Positions 29,252-37,407 of a DNA stretch of 64,000 bases are shown here, piece by piece (position 1 is the first letter of the stretch; each line of letters opens with the position of its first letter). This DNA is from Amycolatopsis sp. CA-128772 (lineage in GTDB: Bacteria > Actinomycetota > Actinomycetes > Mycobacteriales > Pseudonocardiaceae), in the NCBI RefSeq assembly GCF_002904295.1, contig NZ_PPHG01000073.1, positions 109,621-173,620 on the forward strand, given 5' to 3'. Position numbers and translations under genes: made by a program. The notes beneath the pieces are model-generated. The model was given only the letters and a program-made list of their open reading frames with translations. It was not told the DNA's origin and made no database searches.

Positions 29252-30949
29252 TCAGACCGGGATGACCGTCGGGACGATCATCGGACGGCGGCGGTAGGTG
29301 TCGGCCACCCAGCGGCCGACCACCCGGCGGACCGCCTGGGCGATCCGGTGCGTGTCGGTGATGCCCTCGGCCTCCGTGCGCGCCAGCTCCATCTCCACCA
29401 GCGGCACGACGGCGTCGAGCGCCTTCGGGTCGTCGGAGAAGCCGCGGCCGGACACCGTCGGGCTGCTGACCGCGCGGCCGGTGCTGGAGTCCACCGCGAC
29501 GCTGATCGAGATGAACCCGCCCTCGCCGAGGACCAGGCGGTCCGACAGCGTCGACTCGCCGACGTCGCCGACCGACAGGCCGTCGACGTACACGTGGCCG
29601 ACCTCGACGCGGCCGGTGCGGGACGCCTTGCCGTCGACCAGGTCGACGACCACGCCGTCCTCGGCGATGACCACGTTCTCCGCCGCGACGCCGGTGCGGA
29701 TGGCCAGCTCGCCGTTCGCGCGCAGGTGCTTCCACTCGCCGTGGACCGGCATCACGTTGCTCGGGCGCACCGCGTTGTACAGGTAGAGCAGCTCCCCCGC
29801 CGACGCGTGGCCGGACACGTGCACCTTCGCGTTGCCCTGGTGGACGACGTTGGCGCCGAGCCGGGTCAGGCCGTTGACCACGCCGAACACCGCGGTCTCG
29901 TTGCCCGGGATCATCGAGCTGGCCAGCACGACGGTGTCGCCCGCGCGGATCGAGATCTGCCGGTGCTCGCCGCGCGCCATCCGCGACAGCGCCGAGAGCG
30001 GCTCACCCTGGGACCCCGTCGAGACGAACAGGACCTTGCTCTCCGGCAGGGTGCTCGCCTGGTCGAGGTCGACCAGCAGGCCGTCCGGGACGTTCAGCAG
30101 GCCCAGCTCGGCCGCGATCCCCATGTTCCGGACCATCGACCGGCCGACGAACGCGATCCGCCGGCCGTGCCGCTGCGCCGCGTCGAGGACCTGCTGGACG
30201 CGGTGGACGTGGCTGGCGAAGCAGGCCACGATCACGCGCTGGTCCACGCGCCGGATGACGTCGTCGAGCACCGGGCCGATGTCGCGCTCGGGCATGACGA
30301 ACCCGGGCACCTCGGCGTTGGTCGAGTCGACGCAGAACAGGTCCACGCCCTCGTCGCCGAGCCGGGAGAACCCGGCCAGGTCGGTGAGGCGCCCGTCCAG
30401 CGGGAGCTGGTCGAGCTTGATGTCGCCGGTGTGCAGCACCACGCCCGCCGGGGTGCGGATGGCCACGGCCAGCGCGTCCGGGATGGAGTGGTTGACCGCG
30501 AAGAACTCGAGGTTGAACACGCCGACGTCGCGGCGCTCGCCCTCGCGGACCTCGATCAGCTTCGGCCGCTGCCGGTGCTCCTTGGCCTTGGCCGCGAGCA
30601 GGGCGTTGGTGAACTTCGAGCCGTAGATCGGCAGGTCCGGCCGCAGGCGCAGGAGGAACGGGACGGCACCGATGTGGTCCTCGTGCCCGTGGGTGAGCAC
30701 CAGGCCGTCGATGTCGTCGAGGCGGTCCTCGATCGCACGGAAGTCGGGCAGGATCAGGTCGACGCCGGGCTGGTCGTCCTCGGGGAAGAGCACCCCGCAG
30801 TCGACGATGAGCAGCCGGCCGCCGTACTCGAAGACGGTCATGTTGCGCCCGACCTCGCCGATACCGCCCAGCGCGACGACGCGCAGGGCCCCGGCGGGCA
30901 GTTCGGGCGGGGCGTTGGTGGGGCCTGGACCAGGGGGAAGTGAGCTCAC
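29252..30949 (-). CDS. rnj: Ribonuclease J
   Basis: 565-aa metallo-beta-lactamase/beta-CASP nuclease with both endo- and 5'-exonuclease activity on RNA. LTHGHEDHIGAVPFLL holds the HxHxDH zinc site; HTGDIKLD and the beta-CASP segment CFASHVHRVQQVLDAA follow, then STGSQGEPLSALSRMA, and VSGHASAGEL and MPVHGEWKHLRANGELA near the C-terminal side. GTG 30949 overlaps the dapA stop by 4 nt (GTGA), so dapA-rnj are coupled, as in mycobacteria (Rv2753c-Rv2752c). Confidence 0.95.
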   Translation of the reverse strand: MSSLPPGPGPTNAPPELPAGALRVVALGGIGEVGRNMTVFEYGGRLLIVDCGVLFPEDDQPGVDLILPDFRAIEDRLDDIDGLVLTHGHEDHIGAVPFLLRLRPDLPIYGSKFTNALLAAKAKEHRQRPKLIEVREGERRDVGVFNLEFFAVNHSIPDALAVAIRTPAGVVLHTGDIKLDQLPLDGRLTDLAGFSRLGDEGVDLFCVDSTNAEVPGFVMPERDIGPVLDDVIRRVDQRVIVACFASHVHRVQQVLDAAQRHGRRIAFVGRSMVRNMGIAAELGLLNVPDGLLVDLDQASTLPESKVLFVSTGSQGEPLSALSRMARGEHRQISIRAGDTVVLASSMIPGNETAVFGVVNGLTRLGANVVHQGNAKVHVSGHASAGELLYLYNAVRPSNVMPVHGEWKHLRANGELAIRTGVAAENVVIAEDGVVVDLVDGKASRTGRVEVGHVYVDGLSVGDVGESTLSDRLVLGEGGFISISVAVDSSTGRAVSSPTVSGRGFSDDPKALDAVVPLVEMELARTEAEGITDTHRIAQAVRRVVGRWVADTYRRRPMIVPTVIPV

Positions 30950-32022
30950 CGAGGCAGGGTCCCAACGCTGGTGTGCGAGGTCGGCGCGATGTAGGCCGCT
31001 CGCGAATCTGCTTGTGCCACCCGCTCACCATGCCAGTCCTGGGCCGCCGTGTCGCCCAGCGGCACGCCGCCCTGGGCAAGATCACCGGCGATCAGGGCCG
31101 TCTGCTCGGTGGTCGGCGCCACGATCGGCAGCCGCGGGTCGCCGATGTCGAAGCCGCGCAGCCGCAGCGCCGCCTTGCTGAACGCGACCCCGCCGACCCG
31201 GGACATCGCGCGCAGCACGGGCAGCATGGCGCGGTGGTTGGTGCGCGCGGTGGAGGTGTCGCCGTTCTCGTAGGCGTCGATCATCGCGCGGATCCGGCCC
31301 GCGACGACGTGACCGATCACACTCACCACGCCGACCCCGCCGACCGAGATCCACGGCAGGTTCAGGCCGTCGTCGCCGGAGTAGTAGGCGAGGTGGGTGT
31401 TGGCGATGACCTCGGAGCCGGCGATCAGGTCGCCCTTGGCGTCCTTCACCGCGACGATCCGGGGGTGCTCGGCCAGCCGCAGCAGCGTGTCGACCTCGAT
31501 CGGGACGACCGAACGCGGCGGGATGTCGTAGAGCAGCACCGGCAGCCCGGTGCTGTCGGCGACCGCGGTGAAGTGCGCGTACAGCCCGGCCTGGCTGGGC
31601 CGCGAGTAGTACGGGGTGACGACCAGCAGGCCGTGTGCGCCGGCCGCCTCGGCCTGTTTCGCCTGCTCGATGCTGTGCGCGGTGTTGTTGGTGCCCGCGC
31701 CGGCCACGACGGTCGCCTTGTCGCCGACCGCCTCGACCACGGCGCGGATGAGCTCCTGCTTCTCCGCGTCGCTCGTGGTCGGGCTCTCGCCGGTGGTGCC
31801 GTTGACCACGAGGCCGTCGTTCCCCAGCTCCACGAGGTGCTCGGCCAGCTCCTGCGCCCGCTTCAGGTCCAGCGCGCCGTCGGCGTCGAACGGGGTGGCC
31901 ATCGCGGTGAGCACGCGGCCGAACGGCCGTCCGGGCGCTGCGGTGACAACCGGAGCTTCGCTCCGGGCCGGGGGCTCCGCCACCCGGTCCCCCGGACGGC
32001 CTGTGGCAGGTGGGTTGGACAT
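30946..32022 (-). CDS. dapA: 4-hydroxy-tetrahydrodipicolinate synthase
   Basis: 358 aa; condenses pyruvate with aspartate semialdehyde in lysine and diaminopimelate synthesis. LTAMATPFDADGALDLKRA, VNGTTGESPTTSDAEK (Thr-Thr-Gly motif), LLVVTPYYSRPSQAGLYAHF (catalytic Tyr) and IVAVKDAKGDL (Schiff-base Lys) are in order. The protein has about 35 extra N-terminal residues and a 40-residue tail compared with E. coli. ATG 32022 stands 7 nt after TACCGT, so the transcript is likely leaderless; upstream codons in the frame are ignored. Confidence 0.93.
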   Translation of the reverse strand: MSNPPATGRPGDRVAEPPARSEAPVVTAAPGRPFGRVLTAMATPFDADGALDLKRAQELAEHLVELGNDGLVVNGTTGESPTTSDAEKQELIRAVVEAVGDKATVVAGAGTNNTAHSIEQAKQAEAAGAHGLLVVTPYYSRPSQAGLYAHFTAVADSTGLPVLLYDIPPRSVVPIEVDTLLRLAEHPRIVAVKDAKGDLIAGSEVIANTHLAYYSGDDGLNLPWISVGGVGVVSVIGHVVAGRIRAMIDAYENGDTSTARTNHRAMLPVLRAMSRVGGVAFSKAALRLRGFDIGDPRLPIVAPTTEQTALIAGDLAQGGVPLGDTAAQDWHGERVAQADSRAAYIAPTSHTSVGTLPR

Positions 32023-32029
32023 GGGGAAG

Positions 32030-32035
32030 ACGGTA
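32030..32035 (-). promoter_or_regulatory. -10 box of leaderless dapA
   Basis: TACCGT on the minus strand, 7 nt before ATG 32022. Confidence 0.5.
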
Positions 32036-32113
32036 CCTCGCCGGTCCGACGAAAACCGCGTCGACCTGGTCACCAGGAGAATTTCCCGGGGCCGGCCGTT
32101 CGTCGCGGAACTT

Positions 32114-33589
32114 CTACTTGACCTTGGTCACGATCGGGGCCGAGATCGGGCCGCCGTCGGCCTTGGCGAGGACGCAGTAGAACTCGCGCGTCGGGTATTC
32201 GCCGGACTTGTCGGGCACGCTCTGCCACTCCCCCTGAGTCGGGACGAGCGCGCGGTACTTGAGGGCGTCGCGCTGGGTGGCGGGGACGATCGAGGAGCGG
32301 AAGGAGGACGCGCAGCGCGCTTCGGCGACCGCCGTGACGGCGTCGAGGCCCGGGTAGGCCGCGATCTCCGCGTCGCTGTCGGACCAGCTCGTGGTGCCGA
32401 TGGCGTCCCCGCTGTCGTAGATTTCGAGGGTGTGGCTCTTCTTGCAGTCGCCGCTGTTCTCGTCGCTGATGACGCCGCCGTCCTGGACCGGGGCGTTGTA
32501 GCAGAGGTAGCTGGAGCTGGCGTCCACGCGCATCCGGCCGCCGAGGCCGAAGGTCATGGTCGGCAGCTTCTGGGCGTCCGGCGCCGGGGTTTCGAAGGCC
32601 TTGCCCGCGAAGAAGCCGCCGATCAGGGCGGCCACGACCAGCACCGCGGCGACCGCGAGCCACAGCGCGCGGTGCGTCTTGCCCGGCGGCTGCGGCGCGG
32701 GGGCGCCGAGCATCGCGGTGCCGCGCGGCGGCGTGGGCCGCACGCCCTGCGCCGTGGTCAGCAGGTTCTGGGCCTGGGCCGCGGTCAGCCGCGCGTCCGG
32801 GTTGGTGACGAGCAGGCCGAGAATCGCGGCGGCGATCGGACCCTGGCCGCGGGTCAGGTACGGGATCTCGGTCATGATCGCGTGCAGCGTCGCGGCGGTG
32901 GTCGCGCGCTCGAACGGGATCGAGCCTTCGACGGCGAAGAACAGCGTCGCCCCGAGGGACCACAGGTCGGACGCGGGCAGCGCTTCGCGGCCCTCGACGC
33001 GCTCGGGCGCCATGAAGGCGGGCGAGCCGACGATCATGCCGCTGGTGGTGAGCCGCGGGTCGTCGACGGCGTGCGCGATGCCGAAGTCGGTGAGCTTCAC
33101 GCGCCCGTCCGGCGCGACGAGGATGTTCGCGGGCTTGACGTCCCGGTGCACGATCCCGGCGGCGTGGGCGGCCTGCAGCGCGGCGAGCACCCGCTCCCCC
33201 AGCTGCGCGGCCTGTGCGGCGGGCATCGGGCCACGCCGGCGCACGAGGTCGGCGAGGCTGGGCGCTTCGACGAGCTCCATCACGATGAAGGTGGTCCCGC
33301 CGTCGGTGACGACGTCGTAGACGGTGACGACGGCGGGGTCGTTGAGCCGCCCGCCGGTGCGCACCTCGCGCAGCGCGCGCTCGGAGAAGACGGCGGCGGA
33401 CTCGGCGTCGGGCAGCCGCAGTTCCTTGACGGCGACCTGCCGGCCGATGACCTGGTCCTGCGCCCGCCACACGACACCCATGCCGCCCCGCCCCAGTTCC
33501 CCGAGCAGGAGGTAGCGGCCCGCGACGACCCGCTGACCAGGCGTCATGGGCGCCTGCGGCGGATAGGGCCGGGTCTGTTCGTCGGTCAC
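32114..33589 (-). CDS. Receptor-type Ser/Thr protein kinase
   Basis: 491 aa. Cytoplasmic Hanks-type kinase at about 26-280: glycine loop LGRGGMGVV (32-40), Lys55 in VAVKEL, catalytic HRDVKPAN (148-155), DFG (168-170), APE-like MAPERVE. A single membrane helix (about 308-328) leads to an extracellular domain of about 160 residues with Cys pairs (YLCYNAP, GDCKKSH, RCASSF, FYCVL) that resembles the septum-formation-type domain, not PASTA repeats. It is a PknB-family signalling kinase of the cell surface. No partner phosphatase nearby. Immediately upstream is a 21-bp repeat array. Confidence 0.9.
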   Translation of the reverse strand: MTDEQTRPYPPQAPMTPGQRVVAGRYLLLGELGRGGMGVVWRAQDQVIGRQVAVKELRLPDAESAAVFSERALREVRTGGRLNDPAVVTVYDVVTDGGTTFIVMELVEAPSLADLVRRRGPMPAAQAAQLGERVLAALQAAHAAGIVHRDVKPANILVAPDGRVKLTDFGIAHAVDDPRLTTSGMIVGSPAFMAPERVEGREALPASDLWSLGATLFFAVEGSIPFERATTAATLHAIMTEIPYLTRGQGPIAAAILGLLVTNPDARLTAAQAQNLLTTAQGVRPTPPRGTAMLGAPAPQPPGKTHRALWLAVAAVLVVAALIGGFFAGKAFETPAPDAQKLPTMTFGLGGRMRVDASSSYLCYNAPVQDGGVISDENSGDCKKSHTLEIYDSGDAIGTTSWSDSDAEIAAYPGLDAVTAVAEARCASSFRSSIVPATQRDALKYRALVPTQGEWQSVPDKSGEYPTREFYCVLAKADGGPISAPIVTKVK

Positions 33590-33674
33590 GGTGCTCCTTT
33601 TGGCGGCGGTCGCGCAGATGCTAGTCGGACCGCCGGAGGACGCTGCGGGTTCCGCGGAATTCGTGTCGCGGAAG

Positions 33675-33800
33675 GGTCGGCTCGCGTACCCGGAGGATCG
33701 GCTCGCGCACCCGGACGGTCGGCTCGCGTGCCTGGACGGTCGGCTCGCGCACCCGGACGGTCGGCTCGCGCACCCCGAGGGTCGGCTCGCGTACCTGGGT
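33675..33800. repeat. Six 21-bp tandem repeats
   Basis: Six units starting at 33675, 33696, 33717, 33738, 33759 and 33780 share GGTCGGCTCGCGCACCCGGA with a few changes. The array fills most of the space between the kinase start (33589) and the stop of the gene at 33806. No terminator or ORF with a start signal is seen within it. Confidence 0.9.
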
Positions 33801-33805
33801 GGTCG

Positions 33806-34240
33806 TCAGCGGTGGGTCTCGCCGCGGTAGGGGATCCACCGGTAGCCCGGGGCGAAGCCGCTGAACTCGGTGCGTTCGCCGGCGGCGGTCCAGATGTCTT
33901 CGCTGACCACGAGCCCGGGGAAGGTCGTCAGGTCCTTTTCGGCCAGCAGCTCGGCGTGGGCGCGGAACCCGTCGGTCCCGACCCCGGCGAGCGCGTACCG
34001 GTAGACCGGCGGGGCGGTCCGCAGCAGCCAGTAGAGCCGGCGGCCGGCCGCCGTCATGGCCACCGCGTCCTCGGGCGAGCCGATCCCGGACCGGCTGAGC
34101 CCGTCCGGCGCCACCCCGCACCACCAGCCGGCGCCGTCGGAGAAGACGCGGACCGGCCAGCCGGCGAAGTGGCGGGCGAGGTCGTGGGCGTGGTTTTCCC
34201 GCTCGCCGCATTCGGCGTTGAGGGCGTAGATCCGGGCCAT
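33806..34240 (-). CDS. Hypothetical protein downstream of mntH
   Basis: 144 aa, soluble, with many Trp, Gly and Arg residues (WPVRVFSDGAGWWCGVAPDG, GYRWIPYRGE). No family recognised. ATG 34240 lies 5 nt after the mntH stop, so it is the second gene of that operon, and a role linked to metal homeostasis is possible but only by position. Followed by the 21-bp repeat array. Confidence 0.55.
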   Translation of the reverse strand: MARIYALNAECGERENHAHDLARHFAGWPVRVFSDGAGWWCGVAPDGLSRSGIGSPEDAVAMTAAGRRLYWLLRTAPPVYRYALAGVGTDGFRAHAELLAEKDLTTFPGLVVSEDIWTAAGERTEFSGFAPGYRWIPYRGETHR

Positions 34241-34245
34241 CGCGG

Positions 34246-35487
34246 TCAGCCGGCGAAGGTGAGGTAGATCAGGACCAGGTTCAACGCGATGATCACCGCC
34301 GCGATCACCCAGGCCGCGACCGTCGTCAGGCGGCGGTTGGCGTCCTGGCCCATCAGCTCGCGGTCCGCCGTCAACCGGATCAGCGGCACCAGCGCGAACG
34401 GGATCCCGAACGACAGCACCACCTGCGACACCACCAGCGCCGCGCTCGGGTCCGCGCCCAGGGCCAGCACCACGATCGCCGGGATGAGCGTGACCAGGCG
34501 GCGCACCACCAGCGGGATCCGCTTGTGCAGCAGCCCCTGCATGATCATCGCGCCCGCGTACGCGCCCACCGACGTCGACGCCAGGCCCGAGGCCAGCAAG
34601 CCGATCGCGAACATCAGCGCGATGCCCGGGCCCAGCGCCGTCGCCACCGCGCCGTGCGCGCCCTCGATGCTGTCCACGCCCTGCTGGCCCTGCAGGTTCG
34701 TCGCCGCCAGCAGCAGCATGCCCAGGTTCACCGCGCCCGCCAGCAGCATCGCCAGGCCGACGTCGGCCCGCGTTGCGCGCAGCAGCCGACGGCGCCCGGC
34801 GCCGTCGGCCCGGCCGTGGCGGTCGCGGACCAGGCCCGAGTGCAGGTAGACCGCGTGCGGCATCACCGTCGCGCCGAGCATCGCCGCGGCGATCAGGACG
34901 CTGCCCGTGCCGTCGAACCGGGGCACCAGGCCACCGGCCGTCGCCGCGGCCGAGGGCGGCTCGACGAACAGGCTCGCCAGGAAGCCGATCGCGATCACCG
35001 CGAGCAGGCCGGTGACAACCCGCTCGAACGTCCGCTGGCCGCCGCGGTCCTGAACCGCCAGCAGGGTCAGCGAAACCGCGCCGGTGATCAGGCCGCCGGC
35101 GATCAGCGGCAGGTCGAACAGCAGGTTGAGGGCGATCGCGCCGCCGACCACCTCGGCCAGGTCGGTGGCGATGGCGACGACCTCCGCCTGGGCCCAGTAG
35201 GCCAGCCGCGCGGGGCGGGACAGGCGGGCGCGCAGGGCCTCCGGCAGCGACATCCCGCTGACCAGGCCCAGCTTCGCCGAGAGGTACTGGACGAGCACGG
35301 CCATCAGGTTCGCCGCGACGATCACCCAGACCAGCAGGTAGCCGTAGCGGGCGCCGGCGCTGATGTTGGAGGCGACGTTCCCGGGGTCGACGTAGGCGAT
35401 GGCGGCGACGAACGCGGGTCCGAGCAGGGCCGAGCCGGTGCGCAGGCGCGACACCAGTCTCGGGCGGACCGCCTCGGTCACAGCCAT
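34246..35487 (-). CDS. mntH: Nramp-family Mn2+/Fe2+ transporter
   Basis: 413 aa with 11 membrane segments. The metal-binding DPGN of TM1 (AIAYVDPGNVASNISAG) and the MPH of TM6 (LGATVMPHAVYLHSGL) are intact, which identifies an H+-coupled divalent metal importer. ATG 35487 has GAGAGGTGG upstream; codons further up in the frame are rejected. A DtxR/MntR-like site 48 bp upstream suggests manganese or iron repression. Confidence 0.93.
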   Translation of the reverse strand: MAVTEAVRPRLVSRLRTGSALLGPAFVAAIAYVDPGNVASNISAGARYGYLLVWVIVAANLMAVLVQYLSAKLGLVSGMSLPEALRARLSRPARLAYWAQAEVVAIATDLAEVVGGAIALNLLFDLPLIAGGLITGAVSLTLLAVQDRGGQRTFERVVTGLLAVIAIGFLASLFVEPPSAAATAGGLVPRFDGTGSVLIAAAMLGATVMPHAVYLHSGLVRDRHGRADGAGRRRLLRATRADVGLAMLLAGAVNLGMLLLAATNLQGQQGVDSIEGAHGAVATALGPGIALMFAIGLLASGLASTSVGAYAGAMIMQGLLHKRIPLVVRRLVTLIPAIVVLALGADPSAALVVSQVVLSFGIPFALVPLIRLTADRELMGQDANRRLTTVAAWVIAAVIIALNLVLIYLTFAG

Positions 35488-35534
35488 GAAGCCACCTCTC
35501 GAAACCCGGTTGTCGGGCACCCCAAAACCGGAGT

Positions 35535-35548
35535 TTAGGAGTGCCGAA
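35535..35548. promoter_or_regulatory. DtxR/MntR-like operator upstream of mntH
   Basis: TTAGGAGTGCCGAA is an imperfect dyad (arms TTAGG and CCGAA, four of five positions pairing) that resembles the TTAGGnnnnCCTAA core of DtxR-family sites, 48 bp before the mntH ATG. Confidence 0.4.
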
Positions 35549-35615
35549 CTTTGTTTTTCAAGGGTGACGGCTCCCACCCCGGCCTCCGGGTACCCGGATC
35601 GGCCGCGGTGAAAAG

Positions 35616-36011
35616 TCAGGGGTGGGCGACCTCGTGGCCGGACTCGCGCAGCGCCGCGACCGCGTGGCCGAGATCGGTGGCGCGGACCAGGATGTGGTCG
35701 GTGTCGTAGGTCGACATCGAGAACAGCGCGACGCCGGCCGCGGCCAGCTCCGAGGCCAGCGCGGCGATGATGCCGGTCAGCGTGAACTCCAGCGGGCCGC
35801 GGACCGACAGCAGCCGCCAGCCGTCCTCGGCCGCCGTGGCGCCGGCCGGTTCGCGGCCGGCCGGGCAGATCACCGACAGTTCTTCCGGCGTCCGGGTCAC
35901 CGAGACGAACGCTTCGCCCGGTTCGAACAGCCCGGCGGGCACCGCGGCGTCCGCGGGCAGCCGCACGACGGCGTACTCACCGGGCCGGACGTCGATCGCG
36001 AGTCGCTTCAT
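35616..36011 (-). CDS. ACT-domain (CASTOR-like) protein
   Basis: 131 aa, two ACT-like halves. GEYAVVRLPADAAVP starts the first; WRLLSVRGPLEFTLTGIIAALASELAAAGVALFSMSTYDTDHILV is a clear ACT_7 unit with the ligand loop between strand and helix. Such proteins bind amino acids; nothing shows which. ATG 36011 shares its A with the thyX stop (TGATG), so it is translated from the thyX message. The upstream open frame is antisense-like in composition and ignored. Confidence 0.7.
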   Translation of the reverse strand: MKRLAIDVRPGEYAVVRLPADAAVPAGLFEPGEAFVSVTRTPEELSVICPAGREPAGATAAEDGWRLLSVRGPLEFTLTGIIAALASELAAAGVALFSMSTYDTDHILVRATDLGHAVAALRESGHEVAHP

Positions 36012-36763
36012 CAGCCTTCCAGCACCTTCGGGCTCGTGGCGATCTCGGTGCCGTCCGGCAGCGTCGAGATGGTGAAGTCCGCGAACACGTTCTCCGCGGC
36101 TTTCTGCAGCTGCCGCAGGCATTCCACGGCGAGCTCACGGATTTCGACGTCGGCGTGCTCGGTGGCGCGCATCGCGACGAAGTGGCGCCAGGCGCGGTAG
36201 TTGCCGGTGACGACGATCCGCGTTTCGGTCGCGTTCGGCAGCACCGAGCGGGCGGCCTGGCGGGCCTGCTTGCGGCGCAGGGTCGCGGTCGGGACGTCGG
36301 CGAACTTCTCTTCGAGCCCGGCCAGCAGTTCGGTGTACGCCTCGACGCTCGCCCGGGTCGCGGCGAGGAACTTCTCGTGCAGCACCGGGTCGTTCGCGAT
36401 CACCTCGGGCTCGACGAACTCGGCGTCGCATTCCGGGACGTACCGCTGCGAGAGCTGGGAGTAGGAGAAGTGGCGGTGCCGGATGAGCTCGTGGGTCAGC
36501 GACCGGGAGATGCCGCTGATGTAGAAGGTCACCGAACCGTGCTCCAGCACCGAAAGGTGGCCGACGTCGATGATGTGCTCGAGGTAGCCGGCGTTGGTCG
36601 CGGTGGCCGGGTTCGGTTTCTTCCACGACTGGTAGCAGGCGCGGCCGGCGAACTCGGCGAGCGCTTCGCCGCCGTCCGCGTCGGTCGACCACGGCACGTC
36701 CTCGGGCGGGAGGAACTCGGTCTTTGCGATCAGCTGCACTCTGGGCGACACGGTTGCGGCCAC
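36011..36763 (-). CDS. thyX: Flavin-dependent thymidylate synthase
   Basis: 250 aa; makes dTMP from dUMP with FAD and methylene-tetrahydrofolate. The ThyX signature RHRHFSYSQLSQRY (RHRx7S) is near residue 95, EHGSVTFYISGISRSLTHELIRH before it, and NYRAWRHFVAMRATEHADVEIRELA after it. GTG 36763 has AAGGAG 7 nt upstream and TAGGCT at 36798-36793 as the -10 box. GTG 36751 is a possible alternative. The gene precedes dapA in mycobacteria too; here several genes lie between. Confidence 0.94.
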   Translation of the reverse strand: MAATVSPRVQLIAKTEFLPPEDVPWSTDADGGEALAEFAGRACYQSWKKPNPATATNAGYLEHIIDVGHLSVLEHGSVTFYISGISRSLTHELIRHRHFSYSQLSQRYVPECDAEFVEPEVIANDPVLHEKFLAATRASVEAYTELLAGLEEKFADVPTATLRRKQARQAARSVLPNATETRIVVTGNYRAWRHFVAMRATEHADVEIRELAVECLRQLQKAAENVFADFTISTLPDGTEIATSPKVLEG

Positions 36764-36847
36764 GTCAGCACTCCTTCTCCCGGCTCCCGCGCAGCCTAAC
36801 CGCGTGGGCCCGGTCACTCCCGGGGGACATGTGACAGCACGGCCGCC

Positions 36848-36876
36848 TTGACTGACGTCACATATGACGTCATAGT
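36848..36876 (+). promoter_or_regulatory. Promoter with operator in the spacer, ribbon-helix-helix gene
   Basis: TTGACT (36848-36853) and CATAGT (36871-36876) are 17 nt apart, and CATAGT is 6 nt before ATG 36883. Two copies of the palindrome TGACGTCA (36853-36860, 36865-36872) occupy the spacer, as expected of an autorepressor site for the encoded DNA-binding protein. Confidence 0.65.
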
Positions 36877-36882
36877 GGTGTC

Positions 36883-37395
36883 ATGGACCTGACCCCGTAC
36901 ATCGCCAATCTTCGCGAGGACCTCGCGAACACGGCTGCCGCCGGGGACGAGCACACCCGGCGGGCGGCCGCGCTGCTGTCTTCCGCGCTCGAACCCGCCG
37001 TCCGCCTCACCCTGATGAACGCCCTCGCCGACCTCGCGGCCGAGGTCACCGCCGCCCTCCCGGGCCAGGTGGTGGACGTCCGGCTCGACGGCCGGGACGT
37101 CCGCGTGGTCGTCACCGGCGCCGCCGAGGAGACGACGTCACGTGAGACACCACGTGACACCACACCGCCGCCACCGATCGACGGCGGTGACATCAGCCGG
37201 ATCACGCTGCGGCTGGTCGAGCAGATCAAGGGCCAGGCCGAGCGCGCCGCCGCGGCTCAGGGCGTCTCGCTGAACACGTTCGTTTCGCAGGCGGTGCAGG
37301 GCGCGCTCGGCCACGGCGCCCTCGGCGGCGGCCACAAGCACCAGGGCAAGAGCGGCCGGAGCGGGTCGCACCTGCACGGCTGGGTCGAAGGCTGA
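36883..37395 (+). CDS. HicB/Arc-like ribbon-helix-helix protein
   Basis: 170 aa. The N-terminal half (1-85) is a HicB-like alpha/beta region (MDLTPYIANLREDLANTAAAGDEHTRRAA... VVDVRLDGRDVRVVV). After a Pro/Thr linker, ISRITLRLVEQIKGQAERAAAAQGVSLNTFVSQAVQGAL (about 106-144) is a complete ribbon-helix-helix. A His/Gly/Lys-rich tail follows. No HicA toxin is adjacent; the partner downstream is a DUF4097 beta-solenoid protein 12 nt away, a pairing common in actinomycetes. The operator embedded in its promoter predicts autoregulation. Confidence 0.78.
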   Translation: MDLTPYIANLREDLANTAAAGDEHTRRAAALLSSALEPAVRLTLMNALADLAAEVTAALPGQVVDVRLDGRDVRVVVTGAAEETTSRETPRDTTPPPPIDGGDISRITLRLVEQIKGQAERAAAAQGVSLNTFVSQAVQGALGHGALGGGHKHQGKSGRSGSHLHGWVEG

Positions 37396-37407
37396 GGGGA
37401 CGAGACG

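Noticed and set aside
31616..34267. 883-codon plus-strand frame opposite dapA and the kinase
   Set aside because: Shadow frame; includes the 21-bp repeats as a 7-residue repeat, which is not evidence of coding.
36883..37395. HicAB toxin-antitoxin module
   Set aside because: HicB-like part and ribbon-helix-helix are present but no HicA-like toxin gene is adjacent.
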